A stretch of 64,000 bases of DNA from Pseudomonas sp. UYIF39 (GTDB taxonomy: Bacteria; Pseudomonadota; Gammaproteobacteria; Pseudomonadales; Pseudomonadaceae): positions 62,001-126,000 of the forward strand of contig NZ_JALBYU010000013.1 of the NCBI RefSeq assembly GCF_029963765.1, written 5' to 3'. The position numbers and the translations under genes are program-made. The notes under the pieces were generated by a model. The model made no database searches and was not told the DNA's origin. It saw only the letters and a program-made list of their open reading frames with translations. Of this stretch, positions 7,609-17,065 are shown piece after piece; position 1 is the stretch's first letter, and every line of letters begins with the position of its first letter.

Positions 7609-9318
7609 ATGCAAATAATAAAAATAAGATTTGCAGTACCGCACGACGTCTCTTACCACCAAAGCCTTCGGTCCATGGTGGTTGCGACCAGCCTGCTGGC
7701 TGCTGGCTCTTCACTGGCGGCGCCTATTGATCTCGGTAATCCCGATTTCAAACTGCGCTGGGACAACACGGTCAAGTACTCCGCCGGTATGCGTGTCGAG
7801 GGCCAGTCTGACAGGCTCACTCAGTTCGCGCCCCCACCTCCAGGTGGCGCAGGTGGTCCCGCGGCGTTGAACGGCGATGACGGCGACCGTAACTTCAAGA
7901 GTGGCCGGCTGATCTCCAACCGACTTGATTTACTGTCGGAAATGGACTTGGTTTTTCGCGACGATTACGGCATGCGGATCAGTGGTGCGGCCTGGTATGA
8001 CGACGTCTACAACCACGATAATCAAAACAATTCCCCGGCGACCAACAACTCGCTGTCGGTGCCCTACAACGAATTCACCGATGACACCCGCGACCTGCAC
8101 GGCCGCAAGGCCGAGATTCTGGATGCGTTCGTCTTTGGCGGCACGGACGTTGGCACAGCCCGCGTAAGCGGTCGCCTGGGTCAGCACACCGTGCTCTGGG
8201 GCGAGAGTCTGTTCTTCGGCTCCAACGCCATTGCCGGCACCCAGTCGCCGGTGGATGCGGTCAAGGCGTCTTCGGTACCAGGATCGACCACCAAGGAAAT
8301 CATCCGCCCGGTGGGCCAGTTCTCCGGCCAGATCCAGTTTTCCCCGGCACTGACTGTCATGGGTTACTACCAGTACGATTGGGAGGCTACTCGCCTGCCT
8401 GCGGCCGGCAGTTACTTCTCGGTGAACGACTTCATCGGTGACGGTGGTGAGCGCATCCGCTTCGCACCTGGTGTGCCAGGCATTGGTCTGTCCCGTGGCG
8501 CAGACATCAAGGCCAGCGATCAAGGCCAGTATGGTCTTGGCTTGCGCTCGCAGTTGGGCGACTGGGAATTTGGTGTCTATGCAATCCGTTTCCATGCCAA
8601 GACGCCTGTGCTGTATTCCCATGCAGGTCGGACCCAGGTCACAGGTGCAGGCTTCGGTACTTACCAGTGGGTCTATCCGGAGGACATCAAGTCGTTCGGT
8701 GTCAGTGCCACCACGACCGTGGACACGGTCAACTTCGCCGGCGAGCTTTCGGTGCGTCGCGACACGCCGCTGACGAGCCTGCCGCAGGAGGTTGGAACCA
8801 AAGAGGCAGACAACAACAACCACGCGTTCTATGCCATCGGCAATACAGCGCATGCCAACGTGTCGATGATCTGGACGATGCCACGCAACTTCCTGTCCGA
8901 CGAACCTTCTTTCAGCATGGAAGTGGCCTACAACCAGCTGACCAGTTGCACCAGCAACTGCAATGCCATGGACCCGGGGCTGGATCGACGCGCAGCAGCG
9001 GTACGCGGGCTGTTCGCGATTCCTCAGCGCAACGTGCTGGACGGCCTGGACCTGACGCCTTCCTTCACGATGGGCTACAACCATGGCAAGTCACCTGTGA
9101 CGATCATGGGGCCCAACGATGGCGGCGACATGACCTTCACCCTGGCAGGTAACTACCTGACCGTCTGGGACTTCTCGATGGCGTATACCCACTACTACGG
9201 CGCTGAAAACACCGCCGTGTATTCGTCCACCGATCCCACCGTCAACGGCACGTTCACCTTCCAGCAAAGCTTGAAAGATCGTGATTTCGTCTCAGCGTCG
9301 CTGCGTCGCACCTTTTAA
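7609..9318 (+). CDS. DUF1302 family outer-membrane protein
   Basis: 569 residues. The basic N-terminus and hydrophobic stretch 'MVVATSLLAAGSSLAAP' (about residues 23-39) look like a signal peptide. The mature part is rich in alternating polar and aromatic strands, ends in Phe (LRRTF) and has the DUF1302 opening 'FKLRWDNTVKYSAGMRVEG' (partly cited). That family is predicted to be an outer-membrane beta-barrel. It stands 11 bases before a DUF1329 gene, and the two families are regularly found side by side near catabolic clusters for hydrophobic compounds. A role in uptake of the pathway substrate is inferred. An internal ATG at 7675 is a less likely start because it would leave a short signal peptide without its basic end. 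Confidence 0.88.
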   Translation: MQIIKIRFAVPHDVSYHQSLRSMVVATSLLAAGSSLAAPIDLGNPDFKLRWDNTVKYSAGMRVEGQSDRLTQFAPPPPGGAGGPAALNGDDGDRNFKSGRLISNRLDLLSEMDLVFRDDYGMRISGAAWYDDVYNHDNQNNSPATNNSLSVPYNEFTDDTRDLHGRKAEILDAFVFGGTDVGTARVSGRLGQHTVLWGESLFFGSNAIAGTQSPVDAVKASSVPGSTTKEIIRPVGQFSGQIQFSPALTVMGYYQYDWEATRLPAAGSYFSVNDFIGDGGERIRFAPGVPGIGLSRGADIKASDQGQYGLGLRSQLGDWEFGVYAIRFHAKTPVLYSHAGRTQVTGAGFGTYQWVYPEDIKSFGVSATTTVDTVNFAGELSVRRDTPLTSLPQEVGTKEADNNNHAFYAIGNTAHANVSMIWTMPRNFLSDEPSFSMEVAYNQLTSCTSNCNAMDPGLDRRAAAVRGLFAIPQRNVLDGLDLTPSFTMGYNHGKSPVTIMGPNDGGDMTFTLAGNYLTVWDFSMAYTHYYGAENTAVYSSTDPTVNGTFTFQQSLKDRDFVSASLRRTF

Positions 9319-9329
9319 GGGAAAACAAC

Positions 9330-10697
9330 ATGACCATTTTCACTCGCATGACTTTGCTTGCCTTGGCATGCGCCGCTTTGGTGGCGCCGAATGTCCAGGC
9401 CGCTGTTTCTGCTGACGAAGCGGCCAAACTCAAGACCACTCTGACGCCGCTGGGCGCCGAGCGTGCCGGCAACAAGGATGGCAGCATTCCGGCGTGGGAC
9501 GGCGGTTATCCGGTCGATGCGTCGTATACCTCGGCGGCGATTCCAGACCTGTTTGCCAAGGACAAGCCGCTGCTGACCATCACCGGGCAGAACGCCGCGC
9601 AGTATGCGGACAAGCTGACCGAAGGCACGATGGGCCTGTTGAAAAAATACCCTAACTTCAAGGTTGAGGTATTCCCGACCCGGCGCACGGCAGGGGCTCC
9701 CCAGTGGGTGTATGACAACACCTTCGCCAACGCTACCCGGGCGACCATGGACCCCACTGGCGAACTCGGTCCTTTCCCCAAGGGCGCCTACGGCGGCATC
9801 CCGTTCCCGATCCCGAAGAACGGCGAAGAGGCGATTTGGAACCACCTGCTGCGATGGACCAGCCCCGGCTACCAGACGGCGCCAAGCCTGGCGCGCGTGA
9901 CGCCTGAAGGCAAGGTCATCCCGGTTTCGCAGAACGTGGCCAAGAGCTCGTTCCCGTACTACGACCCGAACAGCAATCTGGACAAGTGGCAGGCTGCCGG
10001 TTCCAACATGGTGGTGCGTCGTGTCGACACGTCCGGTCCGCCCATCCGCGCCGGCGAGATCCTTTTGCAGCGCGTCAACATCAATGACATCGAGTCCAAG
10101 ACCTGGGTGTACCTGACCGGCCAGCGCCGTGTGCGCCGTCTGCCGCTGACTTGCTGCGACGTGCCTAGCCCGGTGGCGGGCGGCATCCTCAATTTCGACG
10201 AAGTCGAGGTGTTCTCTTCGTCCATCGGCCGTTACGACTGGAAGCTGGTGGGCAAGAAAGAGATGTACGTGCCGTACAACACCAACAGCTACCACCAGGC
10301 GACGTCGCTGGACCAGTTGATGAACGCGCAGACCGTGAATCCTGATTTGGTGCGCTTCGAGCAGCATCGAGTGTGGGTGGTGGAAGGCACGCTCAAGCAA
10401 GGCCAGCGTCACGTGATTCCACGCCTGCGTGTGTACCTTGACGAAGACACCTGGATTGCTGTCGCAGGCGAGCGTTGGGACGCCCAGGGGCAACTGTGGA
10501 AGGTGACCTATAACTTGGCAACCGTGTTCCCGGGGGCGCCAGGCACCATCGTCGCGGGCTACATGTCCTACGACCTGATCGGCGGTGGCTACTTCGCATC
10601 TGCCTATTTCCCCCGTGAACAACAAGTCAATCTCAAGGCCTCGTTGCCGGACCGGATCTTCACGCCCGAATCCCTTGCTGGAGAAGGTGTGCGCTAA
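9330..10697 (+). CDS. DUF1329 family exported protein
   Basis: 455 residues with a clear Sec signal peptide (MTIFTRMTLLALACAALVAPNVQA, cleavage after about residue 24, partly cited). The mature N-terminus 'LKTTLTPLGAERAGNKDG' (partly cited) followed by 'IPAWDGG' is the DUF1329 signature; the family is thought to have a LolA/LolB-like half-barrel able to hold lipids. 'VFPTRRTA', 'RRVRRLPLTCCDVP' and 'PGAPGTIVAGYMSYDLIGGGY' (partly cited) are further family-like blocks. It lies between the DUF1302 barrel and the YCF48/RND genes and is presumably a periplasmic carrier of a hydrophobic substrate. Biochemical function is unproven. Confidence 0.88.
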   Translation: MTIFTRMTLLALACAALVAPNVQAAVSADEAAKLKTTLTPLGAERAGNKDGSIPAWDGGYPVDASYTSAAIPDLFAKDKPLLTITGQNAAQYADKLTEGTMGLLKKYPNFKVEVFPTRRTAGAPQWVYDNTFANATRATMDPTGELGPFPKGAYGGIPFPIPKNGEEAIWNHLLRWTSPGYQTAPSLARVTPEGKVIPVSQNVAKSSFPYYDPNSNLDKWQAAGSNMVVRRVDTSGPPIRAGEILLQRVNINDIESKTWVYLTGQRRVRRLPLTCCDVPSPVAGGILNFDEVEVFSSSIGRYDWKLVGKKEMYVPYNTNSYHQATSLDQLMNAQTVNPDLVRFEQHRVWVVEGTLKQGQRHVIPRLRVYLDEDTWIAVAGERWDAQGQLWKVTYNLATVFPGAPGTIVAGYMSYDLIGGGYFASAYFPREQQVNLKASLPDRIFTPESLAGEGVR

Positions 10698-10741
10698 AGA
10701 CTGTATCTCGCTTGAACAATGAATCTGATGAGATAACCGGT

Positions 10742-11857
10742 ATGAATAACAATAACAACAATGAAGGCGTCGACGGGGCGCGTCGGGGGCTGCTACTGCT
10801 GGGCATGGGCCTGGGTCTGCAAGTGCTGCTGGCCCCGATCATGGCTTCCACCACAGTGGCGTTTGCCTCGGCGGCCCTGAGCGGGCCGCTGCGCGAACCC
10901 GCCACCATGACCCCCCGGGCAGCGCGCGCTGTGCTGACCCGGGTGGTCCTGGCCGGTGACCGGCTGGTGGCGATTGGCGAGCGCGGTATGGTCGTACTGT
11001 CTGACGACGGTGGGCGCCAGTGGCGCCAGGCCCGGGTGCCGGTCAGCGTGACCCTGACTTCGGCGAGCTTCGCCGATGCTCGTCAGGGTTGGATCGCTGG
11101 CCACAGTGGTGTTGTGTTGCATACCTCCGACGGAGGCGAAAACTGGTCGCTGCAGACCGATGGGGTGGCGCTGGCCAAGGCTGCCCTGGAACAGGCCCAA
11201 GGCTTGCCTGCGACCAATGCCGACCGCGATCGCCGTATCCAGGACGCCCAGCGTCTGGTGGATGACGGCGCGGACAAACCCTTGCTGTCGATCTGCTTTG
11301 CCAACGCGCTGCACGGGATGGTGGTGGGCGCGTTCGGTCTGGCGGCCACCACTGACGACGGCGGCAAGACCTGGACGCCTTGCCGGGATCGCCTGCCCAA
11401 TCCAATGAGCCTGCATTTGTACGCGGTTACCCGGCATGACAGGACCTGGGTGGTGGCCGGCGAGCAGGGCCTGCTGATGCATAGCGACGACGATGGCGCC
11501 AGCTTCCAGTCACTGGTTTCGCCTTCCGGGCGCACCTTGTTCACCGCGACGGCCACGCAAGAGGGCGGTTTTGTCTTCGCCGGCCTGTTGGGCGCGGCTT
11601 GCCGCATCGCGCCAGGCAGTACGGCCGTCAGCCCGATCGAGCTGTCGGCACCCCTGACGATCCTGTCCAGTGTGCAGCTGCGCGATGGTCGCGTGATGCT
11701 GCTGGCGCAGGGCGGACGAGTCCTGGCCAGTCGCGACGGGGGGGCGCATTTCGCCGAGCAACCGCTCGCGCGACGCGATCCCCTGACTTCACTGGTCGAA
11801 GCGTCAGACGGTGGTCTCGTTGCCACCAGCCTGGGCGGTGTCGCCCGGCTTGGCTGA
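10742..11857 (+). CDS. YCF48-related / BNR-repeat exported protein
   Basis: 371 residues. After a short Asn-rich start comes 'RRGLLLLGMGLGLQVLLAP', a probable signal or anchor segment. The rest is a beta-propeller with at least five BNR-type repeats of the S-x-D-G-G-x-x-W kind: SDDGGRQW, TSDGGENW, TDDGGKTW, HSDDDGASF and SRDGGAHF. It belongs to the group annotated as photosystem II stability factor HCF136/YCF48-like, which in proteobacteria accompanies DUF1302, DUF1329 and RND genes and has nothing to do with photosynthesis. The ATG at 10742 is preferred over the in-frame TTG at 10712. Probably periplasmic, helping the RND transporter downstream. Confidence 0.82.
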   Translation: MNNNNNNEGVDGARRGLLLLGMGLGLQVLLAPIMASTTVAFASAALSGPLREPATMTPRAARAVLTRVVLAGDRLVAIGERGMVVLSDDGGRQWRQARVPVSVTLTSASFADARQGWIAGHSGVVLHTSDGGENWSLQTDGVALAKAALEQAQGLPATNADRDRRIQDAQRLVDDGADKPLLSICFANALHGMVVGAFGLAATTDDGGKTWTPCRDRLPNPMSLHLYAVTRHDRTWVVAGEQGLLMHSDDDGASFQSLVSPSGRTLFTATATQEGGFVFAGLLGAACRIAPGSTAVSPIELSAPLTILSSVQLRDGRVMLLAQGGRVLASRDGGAHFAEQPLARRDPLTSLVEASDGGLVATSLGGVARLG

Positions 11858-11908
11858 CGACATGCAATTTTTTGATTCCGCGACGCGCCACAACAAGAGT
11901 CCAACGAC

Positions 11909-14383
11909 ATGACCACTGTGACTACCACCGAGACCGCGGCTTGCCGGCTCGAAGACTTTGACCCGCGCTCCGGCTCCCGGCTGGAACGCGCCGTATTCAA
12001 CCACCGCGTCCTGGTGCTGTTGCTGTGCGTGCTGGTCACAATCATGCTCGGCTTCAGCGCGTTGAGCCTGAAGCTCAATGCCAGCTTCGAAAAGACCATT
12101 CCAACCGGTCACCCGTACATCACCCATTACCTGGAGCACAAGAAAGAGCTCACCGGCCTGGGTAACTCGGTGAAGATCGCGGTGGAGGCCCGCAAGGGCG
12201 ACATCTACAACGCGCGCTACCTGGAAACGCTGCGCCAGATCAACGACGCCGTGTTCATGTTGCCGGGCGTGGACCGCGCCTTCATGAAATCGCTGTGGAC
12301 GCCCAACGTGCGCTGGACCGCCGTGACCGAGGATGGCCTGGACGGTGGCCAGGTAATCCCGGCGCACTATGACGGCTCGCCGGCCAAACTCGAAGAGTTG
12401 CGCATGAACGTGCAGCGCTCGGGTGAGATCGGCCAACTGGTTGCGGCCAACGGCGGATCCACCATCATCCAGGTGCCGCTGCTGGAACACGATGCATCCG
12501 GCACGCCGCTGGACTACGCGGCCCTGTCCGAGCAGCTGGAACAATTGCGCGCCAAGTACAGCAGCGACGAGGTGGCGATTCACATCACCGGTTTTGCCAA
12601 GTTGTCCGGCGACCTCATGGACGGCATGCAGGAGGTGATCGGGTTCTTCTTCGTCGCCCTGGTCATCTGTGCCGCCATGGTGTTCCTGTACAACCGTGAC
12701 GTGATCAGCACCGCGCTGGTGGTGCTGACCTCGGTGACCGGCGTGCTGTGGCAACTGGGCCTGTTGCCACTGCTGGGGTATTCGTTGAACCCGTATTCCA
12801 TGCTGGTACCTTTTCTGATCTTCGCCATCGGTATCAGCCACGGCGCGCAGAAAATGAACGGCATCCTTCAGGACATCGGCCGTGGCACGCATCGCTATGT
12901 GGCGGCCCGCTATACCTTCAGGCGTCTGTTCCTCGCCGGCCTGACAGCGCTGCTCGCTGACGCCGTAGGGTTCGCAGTGCTGCTGATGGTCGACATCCCG
13001 GTTATCCGCGAGCTCGCCATCGCCGCCAGCCTGGGTGTGCTGGTGCTGGTGATTTCCAACCTGATCCTGCTGCCTGTGCTCCTGAGCTACGTGGGTGTCA
13101 GCCGTAAAGCCGCCGAGCGCGCGGTGCGCCGGGAATCGGCCAACGCGGCAGGGGAGAGCAGTGCCTTCTTTATCTGGCTGGTCAGCTTCACCGAGGGCCG
13201 ACGCGCCACGCTGGCGATCGTCACGGCGGCGGTTCTGGCGGTGGTCGGCGTTGCGGTCGGCACCCAGCTGAAAGTCGGCGATCTCGATCCCGGTGCTCCG
13301 GAACTGCAAGCCGATTCGCGCTACAACCGCGACGTGAACTATATGACGAAAAACTACGGTGCCAGCAACGACCTCTTTGCCATCATGGTCAAGACGCCTG
13401 AAGGCAACTGCAGCCAGTACAACGTGCTGCGTCGGGTCGATCAGCTCGAATGGGAACTGATGGACTTGCCCGGTGTTGAGTCGACCCAGTCGATTGCGCG
13501 GCTGCAACGTCGACTGATGGTCGGCATGAACGAGGGCAGTCCGCTTTGGTACGACTTGTCGGGCAACCAGAACATGCTCAACACCATCACAGCCCGGGCA
13601 CCGCGCGAGCTGTACAACGAAGAATGTAATCTGCTGACGGTGTTCGCCTACCTGCGTGACCACCGCGCCGAGACGCTGCAGCAGGTGGTCGATCTGGTTG
13701 AACGCTTCGCCGCGAAAAACAACGACAAGGACGCAACGTTCCTGCTCGCGGCCGGCTCGGCAGGGATCGACGCCACCACCAACATCGTCGTGCACAAAGC
13801 CTGGTACCAGATGCTGTTCATGGTCTACGGGGCTGTGGCTTTGCTGTGCTTCATCACCTTCCGCTCGTGGCGGGCAGTGCTGGTGGCCATGTTGCCGCTG
13901 ATGCTGACGTCCATCCTGGCCGAAGCGCTGATGGTGGCCCTGGGCATGGGCGTGAAGGTTGCCACGCTGCCGGTGATTGCCCTGGGCGTGGGCATAGGCG
14001 TTGATTACGCGCTGTACGTGCTCAGCGTAACTCTGGCCCGCATGCGTGCCGGCGCCACATTGAAACAGGCTTACGCCACCGCTTTGCAGTTCACTGGCCG
14101 GGTGGTGCTGCTGACCGGTGTGACCCTGGCGGCAGCGGTCGCGACCTGGCATTTCTCCAGCATCAAGTTCCAGGCCGACATGGGGCTGCTGCTGGCGTTC
14201 ATGTTCCTGTGGAACATGCTCGGTGCCTTGGTACTGATACCTGCCTTGGCGCGCTTTCTGCTGCCAGGCGCCCGGGAAGGTTCGATCGTCGAGACAAGCC
14301 TTGCCGCGCCCCAGCCTGCAGCTTCAACGCCTGTCCCCGCAGGTCAGACTGAAAAACTGATGTACGAGAGATGCCTGCCATGA
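11909..14383 (+). CDS. RND/MMPL family transporter
   Basis: 824 residues in two homologous halves. A transmembrane helix near residues 30-52 is followed by a large periplasmic domain (about 55-235) and a bundle of five helices; a second helix near 430-450, periplasmic domain and helix bundle follow. Motifs include 'FAIGISHGAQKMNG' in the first half and 'ALGVGIGVDYALYV' in the second; the acidic residue in the latter is typical of proton-driven RND proteins. No separate membrane-fusion or TolC-like gene is adjacent; the DUF1302/DUF1329/YCF48 proteins probably take that place. Directionality (import or export) is unknown. It overlaps the next gene by four bases. Confidence 0.9.
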   Translation: MTTVTTTETAACRLEDFDPRSGSRLERAVFNHRVLVLLLCVLVTIMLGFSALSLKLNASFEKTIPTGHPYITHYLEHKKELTGLGNSVKIAVEARKGDIYNARYLETLRQINDAVFMLPGVDRAFMKSLWTPNVRWTAVTEDGLDGGQVIPAHYDGSPAKLEELRMNVQRSGEIGQLVAANGGSTIIQVPLLEHDASGTPLDYAALSEQLEQLRAKYSSDEVAIHITGFAKLSGDLMDGMQEVIGFFFVALVICAAMVFLYNRDVISTALVVLTSVTGVLWQLGLLPLLGYSLNPYSMLVPFLIFAIGISHGAQKMNGILQDIGRGTHRYVAARYTFRRLFLAGLTALLADAVGFAVLLMVDIPVIRELAIAASLGVLVLVISNLILLPVLLSYVGVSRKAAERAVRRESANAAGESSAFFIWLVSFTEGRRATLAIVTAAVLAVVGVAVGTQLKVGDLDPGAPELQADSRYNRDVNYMTKNYGASNDLFAIMVKTPEGNCSQYNVLRRVDQLEWELMDLPGVESTQSIARLQRRLMVGMNEGSPLWYDLSGNQNMLNTITARAPRELYNEECNLLTVFAYLRDHRAETLQQVVDLVERFAAKNNDKDATFLLAAGSAGIDATTNIVVHKAWYQMLFMVYGAVALLCFITFRSWRAVLVAMLPLMLTSILAEALMVALGMGVKVATLPVIALGVGIGVDYALYVLSVTLARMRAGATLKQAYATALQFTGRVVLLTGVTLAAAVATWHFSSIKFQADMGLLLAFMFLWNMLGALVLIPALARFLLPGAREGSIVETSLAAPQPAASTPVPAGQTEKLMYERCLP

Positions 14384-15726
14384 CTCATTTGATGAATGCT
14401 CAACTAACAGGCCGCGCCCAGGTCAACGTCACCCAGGTCATTGAAGGCGGCCGATTCAACTCATTCAGCCTGCGAGTGGCGGTGATCTGTTTTCTGGCGA
14501 TCGTGTTCGACGGGATCGACAGCGCGCTCTTCGGTACGCTGCTTCCAGCCATCATGGCCGACATGAAAATGGGTCCGGCCGAGGCGGGGATCCTGGCGAG
14601 CATTGGACACATCGGCGCCGTTGGCGGCGCCATTATCTTCGGCATTGCGGCGGATGCCATGGGCCGCAAGCGAATGATGCTGATTGGCATGACCGTATTC
14701 ATCACCTTCACGGCAGCCTGCGGCCTGGCCCAGGGAACCGTTGATTTCGCCCTCTACCGCTTTATAGCCGGTTTCGGCCTGGCCGGGATCGTGCCGATTG
14801 CCGTGGCGCTGGTCTTCGAATACACGCCGGGCAAGTGGAAAGCGATGGTGTCCAGCGTGTCCTATACGGGCATCTCGGTGGGCGTGCTGCTGTCTGCGTT
14901 GCTGTCGATGGCGTTTCTGACCACGGTGGGATGGCGGGCGATATTGCTCGTTACCTTCGTCTGTATCGTTCTGGTGCCCGTCGCGCTGGTATGGCTGCCT
15001 GAATCAATGTCGATCCTGGTGAAAAAGGGTAAAAGCGCAGGCATCCGCAAGATACTGGTAAAGGCAGATCCGCAGTTTGTGGGCGCCGACAATGATGAGT
15101 ACGTACTCAAAGAGCCACTGGCCGCCAAAGTGCCGCTCAAAAGCCTGTTTCAAGGCGGCTACGGGCGCAACACGGTGTTTCTGGGCATTGGCATGCTCTG
15201 CATCATGATGATTGCGGTCACCCTGACTACCTGGATTGCGCAACTGATGGTGCAACGCGGGTACTCGCTGACTACCGGTGTGTCGTTCATCCTCGTATTC
15301 ACCTGCAGCAACTTCATATCCACACCGTTGGCCGGATGGATGGCAGGCCGAATGGGATACAGGAAAGTGTTCGCCATTTACATGCCTGTTCTGTTCGTCT
15401 CGATTGCCCTGATTGGCGTGATCCAGGACCCGGTTGGCGCGCTGATCTGCATGTTTTTTGCCGGGTTCGCGGCAATGGGCGCTACGTGCATTTTATTGCC
15501 CTATGTCGGGTCGTTGTATCCCCTGAGCTTTCGTTCTTCGGCCATGGGTGTGATTTACGCCATTGGACGGGTAGGGCCGATCATTGGCCCTGCAATTGCC
15601 GGTTTCATGTTGGCTGCAGGCATCAGTGTGCCGGTGATCCTGGTTTACATGGCTGCACCCAGCCTGGTGGCACTTTTCGCTTTTCTGCTGGTGAAAGAGG
15701 CTCCAATACTGACTGTTCAGCAGTAA
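14380..15726 (+). CDS. MFS transporter, aromatic acid:H+ symporter (AAHS) type
   Basis: 448 residues with about 12 transmembrane helices. 'VFDGIDSALFGTLLPAI' in helix 1 corresponds to the D-G-x-D motif of PcaK/BenK-type aromatic acid permeases, and 'GIAADAMGRKRMM' is the MFS loop 2-3 motif, repeated as AGRMGYRK in the second half. The ATG at 14380 overlaps the RND stop (ATGA) and has a GAGAG Shine-Dalgarno 9 bases upstream; an ATG nine bases earlier is less well spaced. It should carry a small aromatic or organic acid across the inner membrane in symport with protons. Confidence 0.9.
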   Translation: MTHLMNAQLTGRAQVNVTQVIEGGRFNSFSLRVAVICFLAIVFDGIDSALFGTLLPAIMADMKMGPAEAGILASIGHIGAVGGAIIFGIAADAMGRKRMMLIGMTVFITFTAACGLAQGTVDFALYRFIAGFGLAGIVPIAVALVFEYTPGKWKAMVSSVSYTGISVGVLLSALLSMAFLTTVGWRAILLVTFVCIVLVPVALVWLPESMSILVKKGKSAGIRKILVKADPQFVGADNDEYVLKEPLAAKVPLKSLFQGGYGRNTVFLGIGMLCIMMIAVTLTTWIAQLMVQRGYSLTTGVSFILVFTCSNFISTPLAGWMAGRMGYRKVFAIYMPVLFVSIALIGVIQDPVGALICMFFAGFAAMGATCILLPYVGSLYPLSFRSSAMGVIYAIGRVGPIIGPAIAGFMLAAGISVPVILVYMAAPSLVALFAFLLVKEAPILTVQQ

Positions 15727-15799
15727 CAACGTTGAAGTTTTGAGGCGGGTTGTTTTTTGTGGCTTGCATAACGCAGCGTCGAGCACGGCTGTTTCGAAT

Positions 15800-15829
15800 T
15801 AGATGTATCAAGTTTTAAAGTTTCATCTA
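15800..15829. promoter_or_regulatory. Inverted repeat and shared motif upstream of the VOC operon
   Basis: TAGATG and CATCTA flank an 18-base core (15800-15829). Read on the minus strand, the inner part is TGAAACTTTAAAACTT, which matches 14 of 16 positions of TGAAACTTCAAAAGTT at 18923-18938, in front of the first SDR gene. Both lie 15-70 bases before a gene start. This suggests one regulator for both transcripts. Confidence 0.4.
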
Positions 15830-15875
15830 GGTGTTTAACTAACTTGCAGTACTAACTGAAAACAGAGGAAATAAT

Positions 15876-16349
15876 ATGGATCGCTACATCAACCGCTTGT
15901 TCCACGTCTGCATCACCGTTGCCGATATCGAAGCGGCACTTGAGTTTTATTGCAATGTGCTCGGCCTTGAGTCCATCGGCAAACTGCGTGGCGAAAGGGC
16001 GCCCGGCGAAATCCTCGGCTTCCCGGGTCAAATCATCGAAATCCATGCTGACCACCTCGTCGGCAAGGAAAAGGAAAACGCCACCGTTATCGATCTGATC
16101 GAGTTCGTTGAGCCAAAGACCGTCGTCAGCTCTACCGCTTCTGCACCGCTGAACCACGCCGGCATCAACCGCATGGCGTTTGGTGTGGACAACACCGATG
16201 CCATCTATGAGAAGCTGAAAGCGCGTGGCGACATCGTTTTCCTTTGCGAGCCACAAACGGTGATTGCTCCAACCGGCGGCAAATTCAAAATCCTGACCTT
16301 CAAAGACCCCTTCGACAACGTCCTGGAAGTCATTGAATACTGCAAGTAA
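15876..16349 (+). CDS. VOC (glyoxalase/dioxygenase fold) family protein
   Basis: 157 residues, a single vicinal-oxygen-chelate unit of two beta-alpha-beta-beta-beta modules. It opens 'LFHVCITVADIEAALEFY' with the first canonical His, carries Glu in DLIEFVEP, and ends with Glu in DPFDNVLEVIEY. The third usual ligand position (G-x-x-H) is Arg in GINRMAF. It is a clear paralogue of the protein at 17443. AGAGGA is the ribosome binding site. First gene of a run 15876-18883 on one strand. The function may be an isomerase, epimerase, ring-cleaving enzyme or binding partner; I cannot choose. Confidence 0.82.
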   Translation: MDRYINRLFHVCITVADIEAALEFYCNVLGLESIGKLRGERAPGEILGFPGQIIEIHADHLVGKEKENATVIDLIEFVEPKTVVSSTASAPLNHAGINRMAFGVDNTDAIYEKLKARGDIVFLCEPQTVIAPTGGKFKILTFKDPFDNVLEVIEYCK

Positions 16350-16417
16350 TAGGTCGTTTGTTTCGAAGTGCCAGTTGGCTGCGACTTTACTTACCCTGGC
16401 AAAACGGAGAGTTTTAA

Positions 16418-16942
16418 ATGAGTGTTACACAAGATAAATCCGAAATTATTGACGTCATCAACCTCTATGGAGTCGCGCTTGACGCTCACGCCTGGGACTT
16501 GCTGGACGAGGTGTTTACCGAAGACGCCCATGCAGATTTCGGTCCGGCCGGCGCTGTATGGAAGTCGGTGGGTGCGCTGAAGTTCGCCTTCAAGGACTTC
16601 CACGAAACCCTGACCAACCACATGCACACGATGACCGGTTCCTGCGTTCACGTGGATGGCGACACCGCCTATGCACTGACTTATGGCGACTGGCTGCTTT
16701 CCCGCGATTCAGCTGTGGGCGGTCCTGACTGGGTTGGCCGTGGCTGGTACGACGATGTACTGGTCCGCACCGACAAGGGCTGGCGCATCAGCAATCGTGT
16801 CTGCCGATTGATTTCCTGGACGGGCAATCCGAATGTGCCTGAGCCGGCTTATGAACAGCACCCGGTAATGACGACCCACACGCTGCGCAGTCATCGTGAA
16901 GAAGGCAAAGTCCGATTCTTCGAAGCCATCGCCAAAAAGTAA
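16418..16942 (+). CDS. NTF2-like / SnoaL-type protein
   Basis: 174 residues of the cone-shaped NTF2-like fold. The N-terminal helix 'IIDVINLYGVALDAHAWDLLDEVF' (partly cited) is followed by FTEDAHADFG. A central His pair (NHMHTMTG) and 'DDVLVRTDKGWRISNRV' on the final strands are typical of SnoaL_4-type proteins. Relatives include scytalone dehydratase, LinA-like dehydrochlorinase and steroid isomerases, which use Asp/His/Tyr in the cone. A dehydratase or isomerase step on a pathway intermediate is plausible. A second, more distant member lies at 22823-23377. Confidence 0.8.
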   Translation: MSVTQDKSEIIDVINLYGVALDAHAWDLLDEVFTEDAHADFGPAGAVWKSVGALKFAFKDFHETLTNHMHTMTGSCVHVDGDTAYALTYGDWLLSRDSAVGGPDWVGRGWYDDVLVRTDKGWRISNRVCRLISWTGNPNVPEPAYEQHPVMTTHTLRSHREEGKVRFFEAIAKK

Positions 16943-16964
16943 TAACTGATTAGCAACTACGGAT

Positions 16965-17009
16965 CCACTTCCGATTTTCGGACGGGAGTGGTCTGGGGTT
17001 TCTTTTGTC
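16965..17009 (+). terminator. Possible intrinsic terminator or attenuator
   Basis: A compound hairpin CCACT-TCCGA-TTT-TCGGA-CGGG-AGTGG is followed within about 10 bases by GGGGTTTCTTTTG. It lies in the 123-base gap after the NTF2-like gene. The T run is imperfect and offset, so it may reduce rather than stop transcription into the next gene. Confidence 0.45.
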
Positions 17010-17065
17010 CGAATTCCCATTGTGTTGTTCTTGATTAGAGCAACTTTTACATCGGAAGCTGAAAA

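Noticed and set aside
10742..11857. Photosystem-related function for the YCF48-like gene
   Set aside because: The similarity is to the BNR propeller; the organism is a heterotrophic pseudomonad and the neighbours point to an envelope role.
11804..14152. Long minus-strand open frame of 782 codons
   Set aside because: It lies antisense to the RND transporter gene and its translation is His/Gln/Arg-rich low-complexity sequence, as expected from the complement of a GC-rich gene.
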